From positions 1-17,329 of the forward strand of contig CAZLDQ010000122.1 in the NCBI GenBank assembly GCA_964558295.1: a stretch of 17,329 bases of DNA. Direction: 5' to 3'. This document shows positions 1 to 7,495 of this stretch, in pieces. Below the pieces are notes generated by a model. It was not told the origin of the DNA. It saw nothing but the letters and a program-made list of their open reading frames with translations, and ran no database searches. Every line of letters begins with the position of its first letter. Position 1 is the first letter of the stretch. Source of the DNA: JBDKTH01 sp964558295 (GTDB taxonomy: Bacteria; Planctomycetota; Planctomycetia; Pirellulales; Thermoguttaceae). The translations under genes were made by a program, and so were the position numbers.

Positions 1-1
1 C

Positions 2-1111
2 GATCTACACAGCGATTCGGACCTGCCCAAGCATGAGCGGCTCAAGAATCACTTTGTCAGCGAGATGCTGGCCGGTCGACTCAAGCCAGGACAGGCCATT
101 CCCACCGAGCAGCACTTGGTGGAGACGCTTGGTGTGGCACGCACCACGGTGCGCCAGGCCATGGCGGCCCTGGAAAACGATGGCCTGATCCGTCGTACGC
201 GGGGCAAGGGGACCTTTGTCGAGTCGGACGTGCGGCGGAAGCTCCAGCGTGGCCAGGACATTTTCGCCCTGGTTGTGCCGGAGACCCTTGCCGGTTTCTA
301 CCCGTCGCTCCTGCACGGCTTCGAGTCAGCGGCTAGCGACCTGCGACATCAGACCATCGTTTGCCGGACTGACAACGACGTGACGCGTCAGGGCGACATC
401 GTGCTGCAACTGCTCGATAAGGAGGTCGGCGGCGTGGCGATCGTTCCCACCAGCCAGCCACGCACGGCTGTCTATCAGGTGCGGCAGCTCCAGAAGCACA
501 ACATCCCGGTGGTGTTTTGCCACCGTCGCGTGGAAGGCATCACCGCGCCACTGTTGGCCATTCCGTTTCACGAGGTGGGGCGTTTCGGCGGAAGAGTCTT
601 GGCCGAACGAGGGCATCAGCGCGTCGTGTACTTCACCACGCATTGGTCGTCCACGTCCGATGCGTTTCTGTCCGGGTTGCGCGACGAATTGGTGGGCCGC
701 GGCCATGACGCCCAGGTCGAATCGGTTTGCACCGGCGATACGATTGCGTTACAGGAAGAGGCGGTTTGGGATGGGTTGCAGAAGCTGTTCGCCCGGCCCA
801 ACCCACCGACGGCCATCTTCGCCAGTTTCGACTCGATTGCCGAGATGATCTACCTGCTCCTGCCTCGTTTGGGGCTGCGCGTGCCGGACGACGTCTCGCT
901 CCTGGGCTTTGGCGGAGCCTGGCGCGAAGGGGCCCTGGTGCGGCGTCTGACATCGGTGGTTGTCGACGAGATTGCCACCGGCCAAAAGGCCGTGGCCTTA
1001 TTGCACGAAATGCGTCGCGGCGAACGTCCCCTCGACGATAACGAGGAAATCGTGATGGCGTTGAGTCTCAGCCAAGGCGAGACCCTGGGCTCGCCGGCCG
1101 CAAACCCTTGA
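2..1111 (+). CDS. GntR-type transcriptional regulator with LacI-like sugar-binding domain (AraR type), 5' truncated
   Basis: The reading frame is open to the left edge, and residues before the first internal Met (position 65) already belong to the winged helix (KHERLKNHFVSEMLAGRLKPG), so the true start lies upstream and 65 is not the start. 369 codons are visible. Residues ~9-76 form a GntR winged helix-turn-helix: GRLKPGQAIPTEQHL, then VARTTVRQAMAALENDGLI and the wing RTRGKGTFV. Residues ~85-360 resemble the periplasmic-binding-protein-like effector domain of LacI/GalR regulators, with the late motif PDDVSLLGFGG. This GntR plus LacI-effector combination is that of AraR, a sugar-responsive repressor. 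It lies 20 bases upstream of the sialidase-like gene, so it probably controls the following catabolic genes in response to a released sugar. The ligand is unknown. Confidence 0.9.
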   Translation, partial: DLHSDSDLPKHERLKNHFVSEMLAGRLKPGQAIPTEQHLVETLGVARTTVRQAMAALENDGLIRRTRGKGTFVESDVRRKLQRGQDIFALVVPETLAGFYPSLLHGFESAASDLRHQTIVCRTDNDVTRQGDIVLQLLDKEVGGVAIVPTSQPRTAVYQVRQLQKHNIPVVFCHRRVEGITAPLLAIPFHEVGRFGGRVLAERGHQRVVYFTTHWSSTSDAFLSGLRDELVGRGHDAQVESVCTGDTIALQEEAVWDGLQKLFARPNPPTAIFASFDSIAEMIYLLLPRLGLRVPDDVSLLGFGGAWREGALVRRLTSVVVDEIATGQKAVALLHEMRRGERPLDDNEEIVMALSLSQGETLGSPAANP

Positions 1112-1131
1112 CTTAGCATGGGAGTCTTTCA

Positions 1132-2307
1132 ATGGCATTTCCGCTCACACGTCGGCAACTCCTCTCCGCTGGCGCGGCGACGGCCGCTTGGACCTTTTTG
1201 GGCAGGCCCCAACCGGCCAAGGCTGCGGTCCGGGGGATAGTCCAGGAGACAAAGGTCATCAGCCATCAGCCTGACTATTATCACGGTTGGCCCACGGTCA
1301 TCCGCTGCAAAAACGGTCGCTTGCTGCTGGTCTGCTCTGGGGGACGCGAAGGGCACGTCTGTCCGTTTGGACGCGTCGAACTGATGCAGTCGGACGACGA
1401 CGGCCGCACCTGGGGCTGGCCGCAGGTGCTTTTGGATACGGCCACGGACGATCGGGATGCGGGCGTGCTGGAAACGGCCAAGGGCTCGCTCCTGGTCACC
1501 ACCTTCACGTCGCAGGCCTATGAGCAGATCCTTGTCAAGGCGGAGAAGGCGGCTGGATCGAAAGGGGCCTGGCCGGAAGCCCGGCTCAAAGCCTGGTTGG
1601 CGGCCCATGGGCGTCTGACGGCCGAACAGCGCAAAGCCATGCTCGGCGAGTGGATGCTCCGTTCCACCGATGGCGGCCAGACCTGGTCTGCCCCGTACCG
1701 GACGCTGGTCAACAGCCCCCATGGCCCGATCCAACTGGCCGACGGACGGTTGCTCTATGCAGGCAAGGAACTCTGGACAGGAGAACGCCGCAACGGCGTC
1801 TGCCAGTCGACTGACGATGGCCAATCGTGGCAGTGGCTGGCGGCAATCCCCACCCGGCAAGGCGACGATCCCAAGCAGTACCATGAATTGCACGCCGTCG
1901 AGACGACCGACGGCCGGATTCTCGTCCAAATTCGCAATCACAATAGGACCAATTCCGGCGAGACGCTCCAGTGTGAATCCTCCGACGGCGGCAAGACCTG
2001 GTCTGAGCCTCATTCGATCGGGGTCTGGGGCTTGCCCTCCCATTTGTTACGCTTGGCCGATGGCCGGCTGCTAATGACCTATGGGCATCGCCGTCCGCCG
2101 TTTGGCAACCAGGCTCGCGTAAGTGTCGACCAAGGACGCACCTGGTCAGAGCCGATTCTCCTCTCCGCCGATGGCGCGGGGGGCGATCTGGGCTATCCGT
2201 CGACGGTCGAATTGGGCGACGGCAGCCTTTTGAGTGTCTGGTACGAGCAGATGAAAGGTTCGCCCCGAGCCGTGTTGCGTCAAGCCCGATGGACGTTGGA
2301 AACGTAA
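1132..2307 (+). CDS. Exported sialidase-like (BNR/Asp-box) six-bladed propeller protein
   Basis: 391 residues. The N-terminus carries twin arginines followed by a hydrophobic stretch (TRRQLLSAGAATAAWTFLG) and an AKA-A cleavage-like site near residue 31, so Tat export is likely. Five Asp-boxes (S-x-D-x-G-x-T/S-W) are visible at residues 87-94, 178-185, 226-233, 283-290 and 331-338, the hallmark of neuraminidase-fold propellers. RDAGVLET (~108-115), HELHAVE (~251-257), IRNHNR (~267-272) and GYPSTVELGDGSLLSVWYE (~354-372) sit where exo-sialidases keep catalytic acid, arginine and tyrosine residues. I cannot confirm a complete arginine triad by eye, so true sialic acid specificity is uncertain; many planctomycete members are of unknown substrate. 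The ATG follows a GGGAG ribosome site at about 1121. It lies 20 bases after the regulator and 33 before the next gene, so an operon is likely. Confidence 0.85.
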   Translation: MAFPLTRRQLLSAGAATAAWTFLGRPQPAKAAVRGIVQETKVISHQPDYYHGWPTVIRCKNGRLLLVCSGGREGHVCPFGRVELMQSDDDGRTWGWPQVLLDTATDDRDAGVLETAKGSLLVTTFTSQAYEQILVKAEKAAGSKGAWPEARLKAWLAAHGRLTAEQRKAMLGEWMLRSTDGGQTWSAPYRTLVNSPHGPIQLADGRLLYAGKELWTGERRNGVCQSTDDGQSWQWLAAIPTRQGDDPKQYHELHAVETTDGRILVQIRNHNRTNSGETLQCESSDGGKTWSEPHSIGVWGLPSHLLRLADGRLLMTYGHRRPPFGNQARVSVDQGRTWSEPILLSADGAGGDLGYPSTVELGDGSLLSVWYEQMKGSPRAVLRQARWTLET

Positions 2308-2340
2308 ACGTGCAACGATAGCACCAAAGGAGGTCAGGCC

Positions 2341-3810
2341 ATGGCCATCGGAAAACCGGTCGCCCCATTCTTCTTCGTTTTGCTGACTGTGGCAGTGTCC
2401 CGGGCGGCAGGCCCAATCGACATCGGCTCTCGGTTGGAGCCACTGGTTGACGACTACCTGATCGAGACCCGAAATGGCGTTACGTTGGTCTTACATCAGC
2501 CCGTGAGTCGCGAATTGGCCCTTGTGCACGACAAGCCATGGGAGGGGAACGTTTCATGTTATCACGCTGTCTTTCGGGATGGCGACCTCTACCGGATGTA
2601 CTACCGCGGTTGGGGTTGCGACCTGAAGACGGGCAAGGGGACGCATCAGGCCTCGGTGTGTTACGCGGAAAGCAAAGATGGCATCCACTGGGTGAAGCCC
2701 AACTTGGGTCTCTTCGCGTTCAACGGCTCCAAGGAAAACAACATTGTGTGGCAGGGGATAGGCGCAGGCGATTTTGCGCCGTTCCTGGACACCAATCCAA
2801 AGTGCCCACCGGACCAAAGATACAAGGCCTTGGGCCTGGGCCCGGGTAAACTGCTCGAAGACCATTTTGAGGATGGTGGCTTGCAGGCATTTCAATCCCC
2901 TGACGGGATCCATTGGCGGTTGATACAGGCTGAGCCGGTGATTACCAAAGGGGCATTCGATTCCCAGAATCTGGCCTTCTGGGATCTAACACGACAGTGC
3001 TACGTAGAGTTTCATCGCGGTTTCCGCGACAAGTCTCGCGACATTATGACCTCGACTTCCACGGATTTTGTCCACTGGACGGAGCCTGTTTGGCTTGAGT
3101 ATCCCGGGGCGGAAAAGGAGCAACTCTATACAAATGCGGTGACTCCCTACGCTCGTGCCCCACACATTCTTCTCGGCTTCCCCATGCGATACGTCGGCTC
3201 GCGATCGTCACGAAAGGTCGAGGGGGCTCCGAAGGACGCGGGGGCGTTTGATGCCGTTACGGATGGTCTGTTTATGACGAGCCGCGACGGCCGGCAGTTC
3301 CACCGCTGGCCTGAAGCGTTTGTCCGGCCCGGTTTACAGGGCGAACGCTGGATTACTCGCAACAATATGACGGCCTGGGGGATTGTGCAAACCAAGTCGG
3401 AACTGTCAGGTGCGTCCGAAGAACTCTCGATCTACTCCACCGAGGGTTACTACCAGGGCGCTAGCAGCCGGCTCCGTCGTTTTACGTTGCGATTGGATGG
3501 ATTCGTGTCCGTGCACGCCAGCAGCCGGGGTGGTGAGATGACAACGCGCCCACTGACATTCGCCGGAAAGTTCCTGAAGATCAACTATTCCACCAGTGCC
3601 GCCGGCTCAATCCGCGTTGAAATCCAGAATGAGGCCGGCAAGTCCATTCCTGGGTTCTCGCTGGAGGATTGTCCGGAGATCTACGGGGACCGCATTGAGC
3701 AAGCTGTGGCATGGAAACATGGGGGCGACGTGAGCCGGCTCGCCGGACAGTCTATCCGTTTGCGTTTTGTTCTCAAGGACGCGGATCTCTATGCGATCCG
3801 CTTTCAATGA
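2341..3810 (+). CDS. Exported beta-propeller glycosidase-like protein (GH32/GH43-fold type) with C-terminal beta-sandwich
   Basis: 489 residues, preceded by a strong ribosome site AAAGGAGGT (2326-2334) six bases before the ATG. Residues 1-23 form a Sec signal peptide (FFFVLLTVAVSRAA). The mature start has LEPLVDDYLIE (~32-42), which I recall as a common opening of planctomycete proteins with the five-bladed propeller of GH32/GH43-type enzymes. Blade-like motifs recur: DGDLYRMYYRGW (~80-91), AESKDGIHWVKP (~109-120), a later SPDGIHW and STDFVHWTEPVW. The last ~100 residues look like a jelly-roll (FAGKFLKINYSTSAAGSIRVEIQN, split here from its continuation ending in LRFVLKDADLYAIRF). It probably binds or hydrolyses a glycan in the periplasm or outside the cell. 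Catalytic acids cannot be assigned by eye. It is likely co-transcribed with the sialidase-like gene. Confidence 0.75.
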   Translation: MAIGKPVAPFFFVLLTVAVSRAAGPIDIGSRLEPLVDDYLIETRNGVTLVLHQPVSRELALVHDKPWEGNVSCYHAVFRDGDLYRMYYRGWGCDLKTGKGTHQASVCYAESKDGIHWVKPNLGLFAFNGSKENNIVWQGIGAGDFAPFLDTNPKCPPDQRYKALGLGPGKLLEDHFEDGGLQAFQSPDGIHWRLIQAEPVITKGAFDSQNLAFWDLTRQCYVEFHRGFRDKSRDIMTSTSTDFVHWTEPVWLEYPGAEKEQLYTNAVTPYARAPHILLGFPMRYVGSRSSRKVEGAPKDAGAFDAVTDGLFMTSRDGRQFHRWPEAFVRPGLQGERWITRNNMTAWGIVQTKSELSGASEELSIYSTEGYYQGASSRLRRFTLRLDGFVSVHASSRGGEMTTRPLTFAGKFLKINYSTSAAGSIRVEIQNEAGKSIPGFSLEDCPEIYGDRIEQAVAWKHGGDVSRLAGQSIRLRFVLKDADLYAIRFQ

Positions 3811-3911
3811 GAGAGGAGGTGGAAGGCGAAGCAATTGTTCCAGGCGGGGCGATGGCCATTCGAGTATGGCAAAAAGTATCCTGTAATCGTTTTTTGTACT
3901 CTTTCTATCCT

Positions 3912-3916
3912 GGGAG
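3912..3916 (+). promoter_or_regulatory. Shine-Dalgarno site that decides the DUF1559 gene start
   Basis: GGGAG lies directly against the ATG at 3917, with no spacing, but six bases before an in-frame GTG at 3923. This favours GTG 3923 as the real start. A further in-frame ATG at 3956 has no visible ribosome site. Confidence 0.5.
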
Positions 3917-3922
3917 ATGGTC

Positions 3923-4963
3923 GTGACATTTTCGCTCAATCTGTGGCGTCGGACGATGACATCCGGACAGTCCCGTGGGAATTGCTCCGGGTTTACCCTT
4001 GTTGAACTCCTGGTAGTGATCGCGATCATCGGCATTCTGATCGCGATGTTGTTGCCCGCGGTGCAGGCGGCCCGTGAAGCCGCCCGGCGCATGCAGTGTG
4101 CCAATAGTCTTAAGCAGATGGGGTTGGCCCTCCACAACTATCACGATACCTATCGGACTTTCCCTTTCGGCGGGCTCTGCTTGGCCTCTTCGGTCGGCGT
4201 ACGTGCGGGCTTCAATTGGAAGACGGCGATTCTGCCCTACCTTGAGCAGAACAACGTCTATGAGCAGCTCAGTTTCAACCAAACCGTGTACTTCGCTCCC
4301 CCTTGGAACGGCAACACTGTACTTCGCCGGCTGCGTGTTACGGCCTATACGTGTCCATCGAACCGATATGATCCGTTCAATGATTCTGACCGCGGTGCAT
4401 CGGGGAACGGCGCTACGGAGGTAATGAAGCACGATTACTCCGGGCTTGCCGGGGCCTACGATCCCAGTGGAAGCACTGCAAGTAGCTGCAAGCAAACCGC
4501 GCGGGGGACGTTCTGTTCCAACGGGATTCTTCCCCCGAACGAACAGAAAGGACTCAACCAAGCTACGGACGGAACCAGCCAGACGATTATCGTCGCGGAA
4601 CAATCGGGCTCGGTCGGCGTGATCGAGAACGACCGGACCGTAAAGTACCCGATTCGTCCAAATTATGCCGGTGGGTGGGCCGGCCCTGGGACTGCGGCGA
4701 AAGTGAGTCAAATGACCAGCAGCAGTACGGACTACTACACAGGTCTCACGACAGTCATGTGGGCGTTGAATGCACCGATGGCCACAACGAGTTCCAGTGA
4801 CTACTCATATACCGCCAACACGATTCTCAATTCTTCTCACCCCGGCGTGGTCCAAGTGGCGCTGGCCGACGGCAGCACGCGAGCGTTGTCGGAGACAATC
4901 GAAATGGATACCCTGCGACGCCTCTGCATTGCGGACGATGGCCAGCCCGTCGGCGAGTTCTAG
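3923..4963 (+). CDS. DUF1559 family protein with type II/IV pseudopilin-like N-terminus
   Basis: 346 residues from GTG 3923 (348 if ATG 3917 is used). A prepilin-peptidase-type site is visible: G23|F24-T-L-V-E28, with the Glu at +5, followed by a long hydrophobic helix (LLVVIAIIGILIAMLLPAV) and then AAREAARRMQC. The rest is a globular extracytoplasmic domain with NSLKQMGLALHNYHDTYRTFP (as two adjoining pieces) and, near the C-terminus, H-PGVVQVALA-DG, which fits the H-x9-DG motif of planctomycete DUF1559 proteins. The family is hugely expanded in Planctomycetota; a surface or pseudopilus-like role is assumed but not established. It is followed after 52 bases by a small lipoprotein, the usual partner. 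Why it sits among carbohydrate genes is unclear; glycan capture or transport at the surface is possible (inference). Confidence 0.93.
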   Translation: MTFSLNLWRRTMTSGQSRGNCSGFTLVELLVVIAIIGILIAMLLPAVQAAREAARRMQCANSLKQMGLALHNYHDTYRTFPFGGLCLASSVGVRAGFNWKTAILPYLEQNNVYEQLSFNQTVYFAPPWNGNTVLRRLRVTAYTCPSNRYDPFNDSDRGASGNGATEVMKHDYSGLAGAYDPSGSTASSCKQTARGTFCSNGILPPNEQKGLNQATDGTSQTIIVAEQSGSVGVIENDRTVKYPIRPNYAGGWAGPGTAAKVSQMTSSSTDYYTGLTTVMWALNAPMATTSSSDYSYTANTILNSSHPGVVQVALADGSTRALSETIEMDTLRRLCIADDGQPVGEF

Positions 4964-4973
4964 GCAACTATAT

Positions 4974-5004
4974 CCACTCGGGGTGGTATCTTCTGATACG
5001 GAGG
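4974..5004 (+). promoter_or_regulatory. Small hairpins next to the lipoprotein gene's ribosome site
   Basis: Two short stems sit just upstream of the GTG start at 5016: CCAC (4974-4977) with GTGG (4983-4986), and GTATC (4986-4990) with GATAC (4995-4999) around a four-base loop. They share G4986, so they cannot both form fully. The second stem ends exactly where the ribosome site GGAGG (5000-5004) begins. They might tune translation, but stems this short are common by chance. Confidence 0.25.
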
Positions 5005-5015
5005 ATTCGGCAAAC

Positions 5016-5429
5016 GTGAAACGATGTCCACCAGTTTCTCTAATCAGTCTACTTTGGGCCCTGCTGGTCTGCCTCGGCAGTCTCTCTGGCTGTGGCTCTG
5101 GAGAAGGTTCGGCGACCGGGAGCGTTTCCGGAACGGTCACCTGCAATGGCAAACCGGTCACTAGAGGGAGCGTCTTGTTTGTCAAGGGAGATAAGGGGGT
5201 TGGAGTCAGCAGCCCTTTGGATCATTCCGGTTGCTACCACATCGAATCCCTACCAGCCGGACAGTACGCTGTGGCAATTCAACCACCCTCAGCACCGCCG
5301 CCCGAGGCGATCGAGAGAGGCGAAAAGCCCCAGAAGCTAGCCATTCCTGGCAAGTATCTTGCGGGAGAAAGCAGCGGCCTGACCGCGATGATCAAGGAGG
5401 GTAGAAACGCGATCGATTTCAAGCTGTAA
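5016..5429 (+). CDS. Small lipoprotein with carboxypeptidase-regulatory-like (Ig-like) domain
   Basis: 137 residues from a GTG start; the open frame extends further upstream, but into the preceding gene and without a signal sequence. GGAGG at 5000-5004 is 11 bases before the GTG. MKRCPPVSLISLLWALLVCL is followed by the lipobox L23-S-G-C26, so it is probably lipid-anchored at Cys26. The mature part contains GSVSGTVTCNGKPVTRGSVLF and a later HIESLPAGQYAVAIQPP, the beta-strand pattern of carboxypeptidase-regulatory/transthyretin-like domains. It ends with GRNAIDFKL, a typical closing strand. Planctomycetes often encode such a lipoprotein directly after a DUF1559 gene, as here. Its function is unknown; a structural or anchoring role with the DUF1559 protein is an inference. 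Confidence 0.85.
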   Translation: MKRCPPVSLISLLWALLVCLGSLSGCGSGEGSATGSVSGTVTCNGKPVTRGSVLFVKGDKGVGVSSPLDHSGCYHIESLPAGQYAVAIQPPSAPPPEAIERGEKPQKLAIPGKYLAGESSGLTAMIKEGRNAIDFKL

Positions 5430-5504
5430 CCATCATGCCCCGTTTTCAAGCAACTGGAGTATTATAGGGATGACGCATAGGTACTGTAAGTGCGTTCCAC
5501 TCTA

Positions 5505-5609
5505 CTAAATAGCTCCACAGAATACCGAAAGTGCCTGCCGTATCGTCTTGCTCAAAATCGGGGAGAATCTCACGTCGGACCACTTTCTCATTTGTGTGGA
5601 GCTATTTAG
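5505..5609. repeat. 105-bp element with 15-bp perfect terminal inverted repeats and a nested second stem
   Basis: CTAAATAGCTCCACA (5505-5519) is perfectly inverted as TGTGGAGCTATTTAG (5595-5609). Inside it, GAAAGTG (5527-5533) is inverted as CACTTTC (5581-5587). The two stems are separated by exactly seven unpaired bases on each side, so the whole can fold as one long symmetrical hairpin. The ends can also be read as TA-flanked (TA-AATAGCTCCACA ... TGTGGAGCTATT-TA), which would fit a non-autonomous element moved by a TA-targeting (IS630/mariner-type) transposase. No transposase is present here. Alternatives are a structured leader RNA or an unusual terminator for the upstream gene; GCTTTTG follows the right arm but is not a proper T-run. 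The rest of the 227-base gap shows no gene. Confidence 0.6.
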
Positions 5610-5656
5610 AGCTTTTGTCGCTCCAGTCCTGTTCCGTGCCAGGCGAGGATTCGTGA

Positions 5657-7486
5657 ATGTCGGAACTCAAGCGTGTGTTGATCGTCGGCGTGGGATCGAT
5701 CGGTCTGCGCCATTTGCGGTGTTTTCAGAGTACGGGCCGGGTCCGGTTGTCGATTTGCGAGACGGAACCGACCTTGCGGTTGCGCGTGGCCGAGGAGTAT
5801 CAGGTCGATCACTACGCCGACCTCGACGCGGCCTTGGCCCATCCGTATGATGCGGCCGTGGTTTGTACCCCCGCCCAGGTGCACATTCCCATCGCCATTC
5901 ACCTGGCCCAAGCCGGGATCCACTTGCTGCTGGAAAAGCCGCTGAGCACAAGCCTGGCGGGGATCGATACGCTGCGTGCAGTTGTCCACGAGCGTCAACT
6001 CGTCGCCGCCGTGGCCTATGTGCATCGCGCTCATCCGGTTCTCCAATCCATGCGCGAGGCGATCGCCTCGGGCCGCTTTGGCCGGCCGGTCCAGGTGGTG
6101 GCCGTCGCGGGACAGCACTTCCCCACCTATCGGCCCGCCTACCGGGAGATCTATTATCGCGATCGGGCCACCGGCGGCGGGGCGATTCAGGATGCGCTGA
6201 CCCACGTGCTCAACGCGGCCGAATGGCTCGTCGGGCCGATCGATCGGGTCTTGGCCGATGCCGAGCATCAGGTGCTCGAAGGCGTCAGTGTGGAAGACAC
6301 GGTGAACGTGTTGACTCGCCACGGTTCTGTGCTCGGGTGCTACAGTCTTAACCAACACCAAGCGCCCAACGAACTGACGATCACCGTGGTCTGCCAGCGG
6401 GGGACCGTGCGTTACGAGTCGCACCGGCATCGCTGGAGTTGGATGATCGAGCCTGACGACGCTTGGCACGAGGAGTCGAGCCCGCCGGTCGCCCGCGATG
6501 TGTTGTTCACCCATCAGGCCAACCGGTTCCTCGACACGCTGGAAGGCCAGACGCCTCCGCTGTGCAGCCTGGAGGAAGGGATTCAGACGCTTCGCGTTAA
6601 TCTGGCTGCTTTGGCGTCAAGCCAGGAGAAGACGTGGCAGACGCTCTCGCCTGAAGCTTCTGGAGCGTCGAAGTCGAGCCACGACTCACGCCATGCCACG
6701 GAGCGCAAGCGGTCGGTTCGCGAACTCTACGACCTGACCGGGCGCGTGGCGGTCGTCACCGGCGGAACCGGACTCTACGGTCGGCAGATTGCCGAAGCGA
6801 TTGCCGAAGCGGGAGCCCGAACGTTTATCGCCAGCCGGAATCTCGACAACCTCCGCGTCCAAGCCGAATTGTTTCGCCGAGCCGGGCTCGATGTGACTCC
6901 CCTTCAATACGACCAAGCCGACGAGCAGTCGATCCGACAACTGCTTGCCCAGGTGCTTGAGACGGCGGGCCGTGTCGATATTCTCGTGAACAATTCCGTA
7001 CTGCGTCCCATGCGAGACTGGTCCAATCCGGCCGCCGACTTCGCCCGGAGCATGGAAGTCAACGCCACGGGTCTGTTCCTGATGACTCGGACGTTTGGCG
7101 ACGAGATGGCGCGGCAGGGCGCGGGGAGCATCATCCAGGTCGGCTCGATGCAGGGGATCGTGGGGCCTGACTTCACCCTCTACGAGGGGCTCCCCTGGAA
7201 CACGCCCCCCGACTATTTCTTTCACAAAGGCGGCCTGATTCAATTGACGCGCTATGCGGCGGCGAAACTCGGGCCGCACGGCGTGCGCGTCAACGCGATC
7301 AGTCCCGGCGGTTTCTATAGTGGTCAGGATCCGCGTTTCGTCGAGCGGTACAAGGCGCGGACGTTCCTGGGACGTATGGCCAATCAGACCGATCTCAAGG
7401 GGGCGATCGTCTTTCTCGCGTCTGATGCGTCCGAGTACGTCACCGGCGAGAATCTTGTGATCGACGGCGGCTACACCTGCAAGTGA
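5657..7486 (+). CDS. Fusion protein: Gfo/Idh/MocA oxidoreductase + short-chain dehydrogenase/reductase
   Basis: 609 residues in one uninterrupted frame, no signal peptide, so cytoplasmic. Residues ~4-320 are a Gfo/Idh/MocA dehydrogenase: Rossmann G11-V-G-S-I-G16 followed by LRH, the EKP motif at 93-95, and GGGAIQDALTHVLNAAEWLVG (173-193) with the likely catalytic Asp179/His183. Residues ~358-609 are a complete SDR: TGGTGLYG (368-375), VNNS (444-447), Ser497 in VGSMQG, Tyr520-x3-Lys524 and SPGG (549-552), ending in VIDGGYT. The linker (~322-356) is polar and contains no Met, so no obvious separate start exists for the SDR. Each half is of normal length for its family. The two would act on the same or consecutive sugar intermediates. 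The GAGG near 5645 is a modest ribosome site. The next gene starts 9 bases after the stop, so the two are co-transcribed. Confidence 0.92.
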   Translation: MSELKRVLIVGVGSIGLRHLRCFQSTGRVRLSICETEPTLRLRVAEEYQVDHYADLDAALAHPYDAAVVCTPAQVHIPIAIHLAQAGIHLLLEKPLSTSLAGIDTLRAVVHERQLVAAVAYVHRAHPVLQSMREAIASGRFGRPVQVVAVAGQHFPTYRPAYREIYYRDRATGGGAIQDALTHVLNAAEWLVGPIDRVLADAEHQVLEGVSVEDTVNVLTRHGSVLGCYSLNQHQAPNELTITVVCQRGTVRYESHRHRWSWMIEPDDAWHEESSPPVARDVLFTHQANRFLDTLEGQTPPLCSLEEGIQTLRVNLAALASSQEKTWQTLSPEASGASKSSHDSRHATERKRSVRELYDLTGRVAVVTGGTGLYGRQIAEAIAEAGARTFIASRNLDNLRVQAELFRRAGLDVTPLQYDQADEQSIRQLLAQVLETAGRVDILVNNSVLRPMRDWSNPAADFARSMEVNATGLFLMTRTFGDEMARQGAGSIIQVGSMQGIVGPDFTLYEGLPWNTPPDYFFHKGGLIQLTRYAAAKLGPHGVRVNAISPGGFYSGQDPRFVERYKARTFLGRMANQTDLKGAIVFLASDASEYVTGENLVIDGGYTCK

Positions 7487-7495
7487 GAACGTAGC

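Noticed and set aside
65..1111. ATG at 65 as the start of the regulator
   Set aside because: It falls inside the GntR winged-helix domain, and the frame is open to the window edge with family-like sequence before it.
3834..3905. Possible promoter or terminator before the DUF1559 gene (TGTAAT box and a T-run)
   Set aside because: TGTAAT near 3881 has only a two-of-six -35 partner (TTCGAG), and the T-run has no convincing GC-rich hairpin before it.
4770..5015. Upstream extension of the lipoprotein frame
   Set aside because: It overlaps the end of the DUF1559 gene and would bury the signal peptide and lipobox in the middle of the protein.
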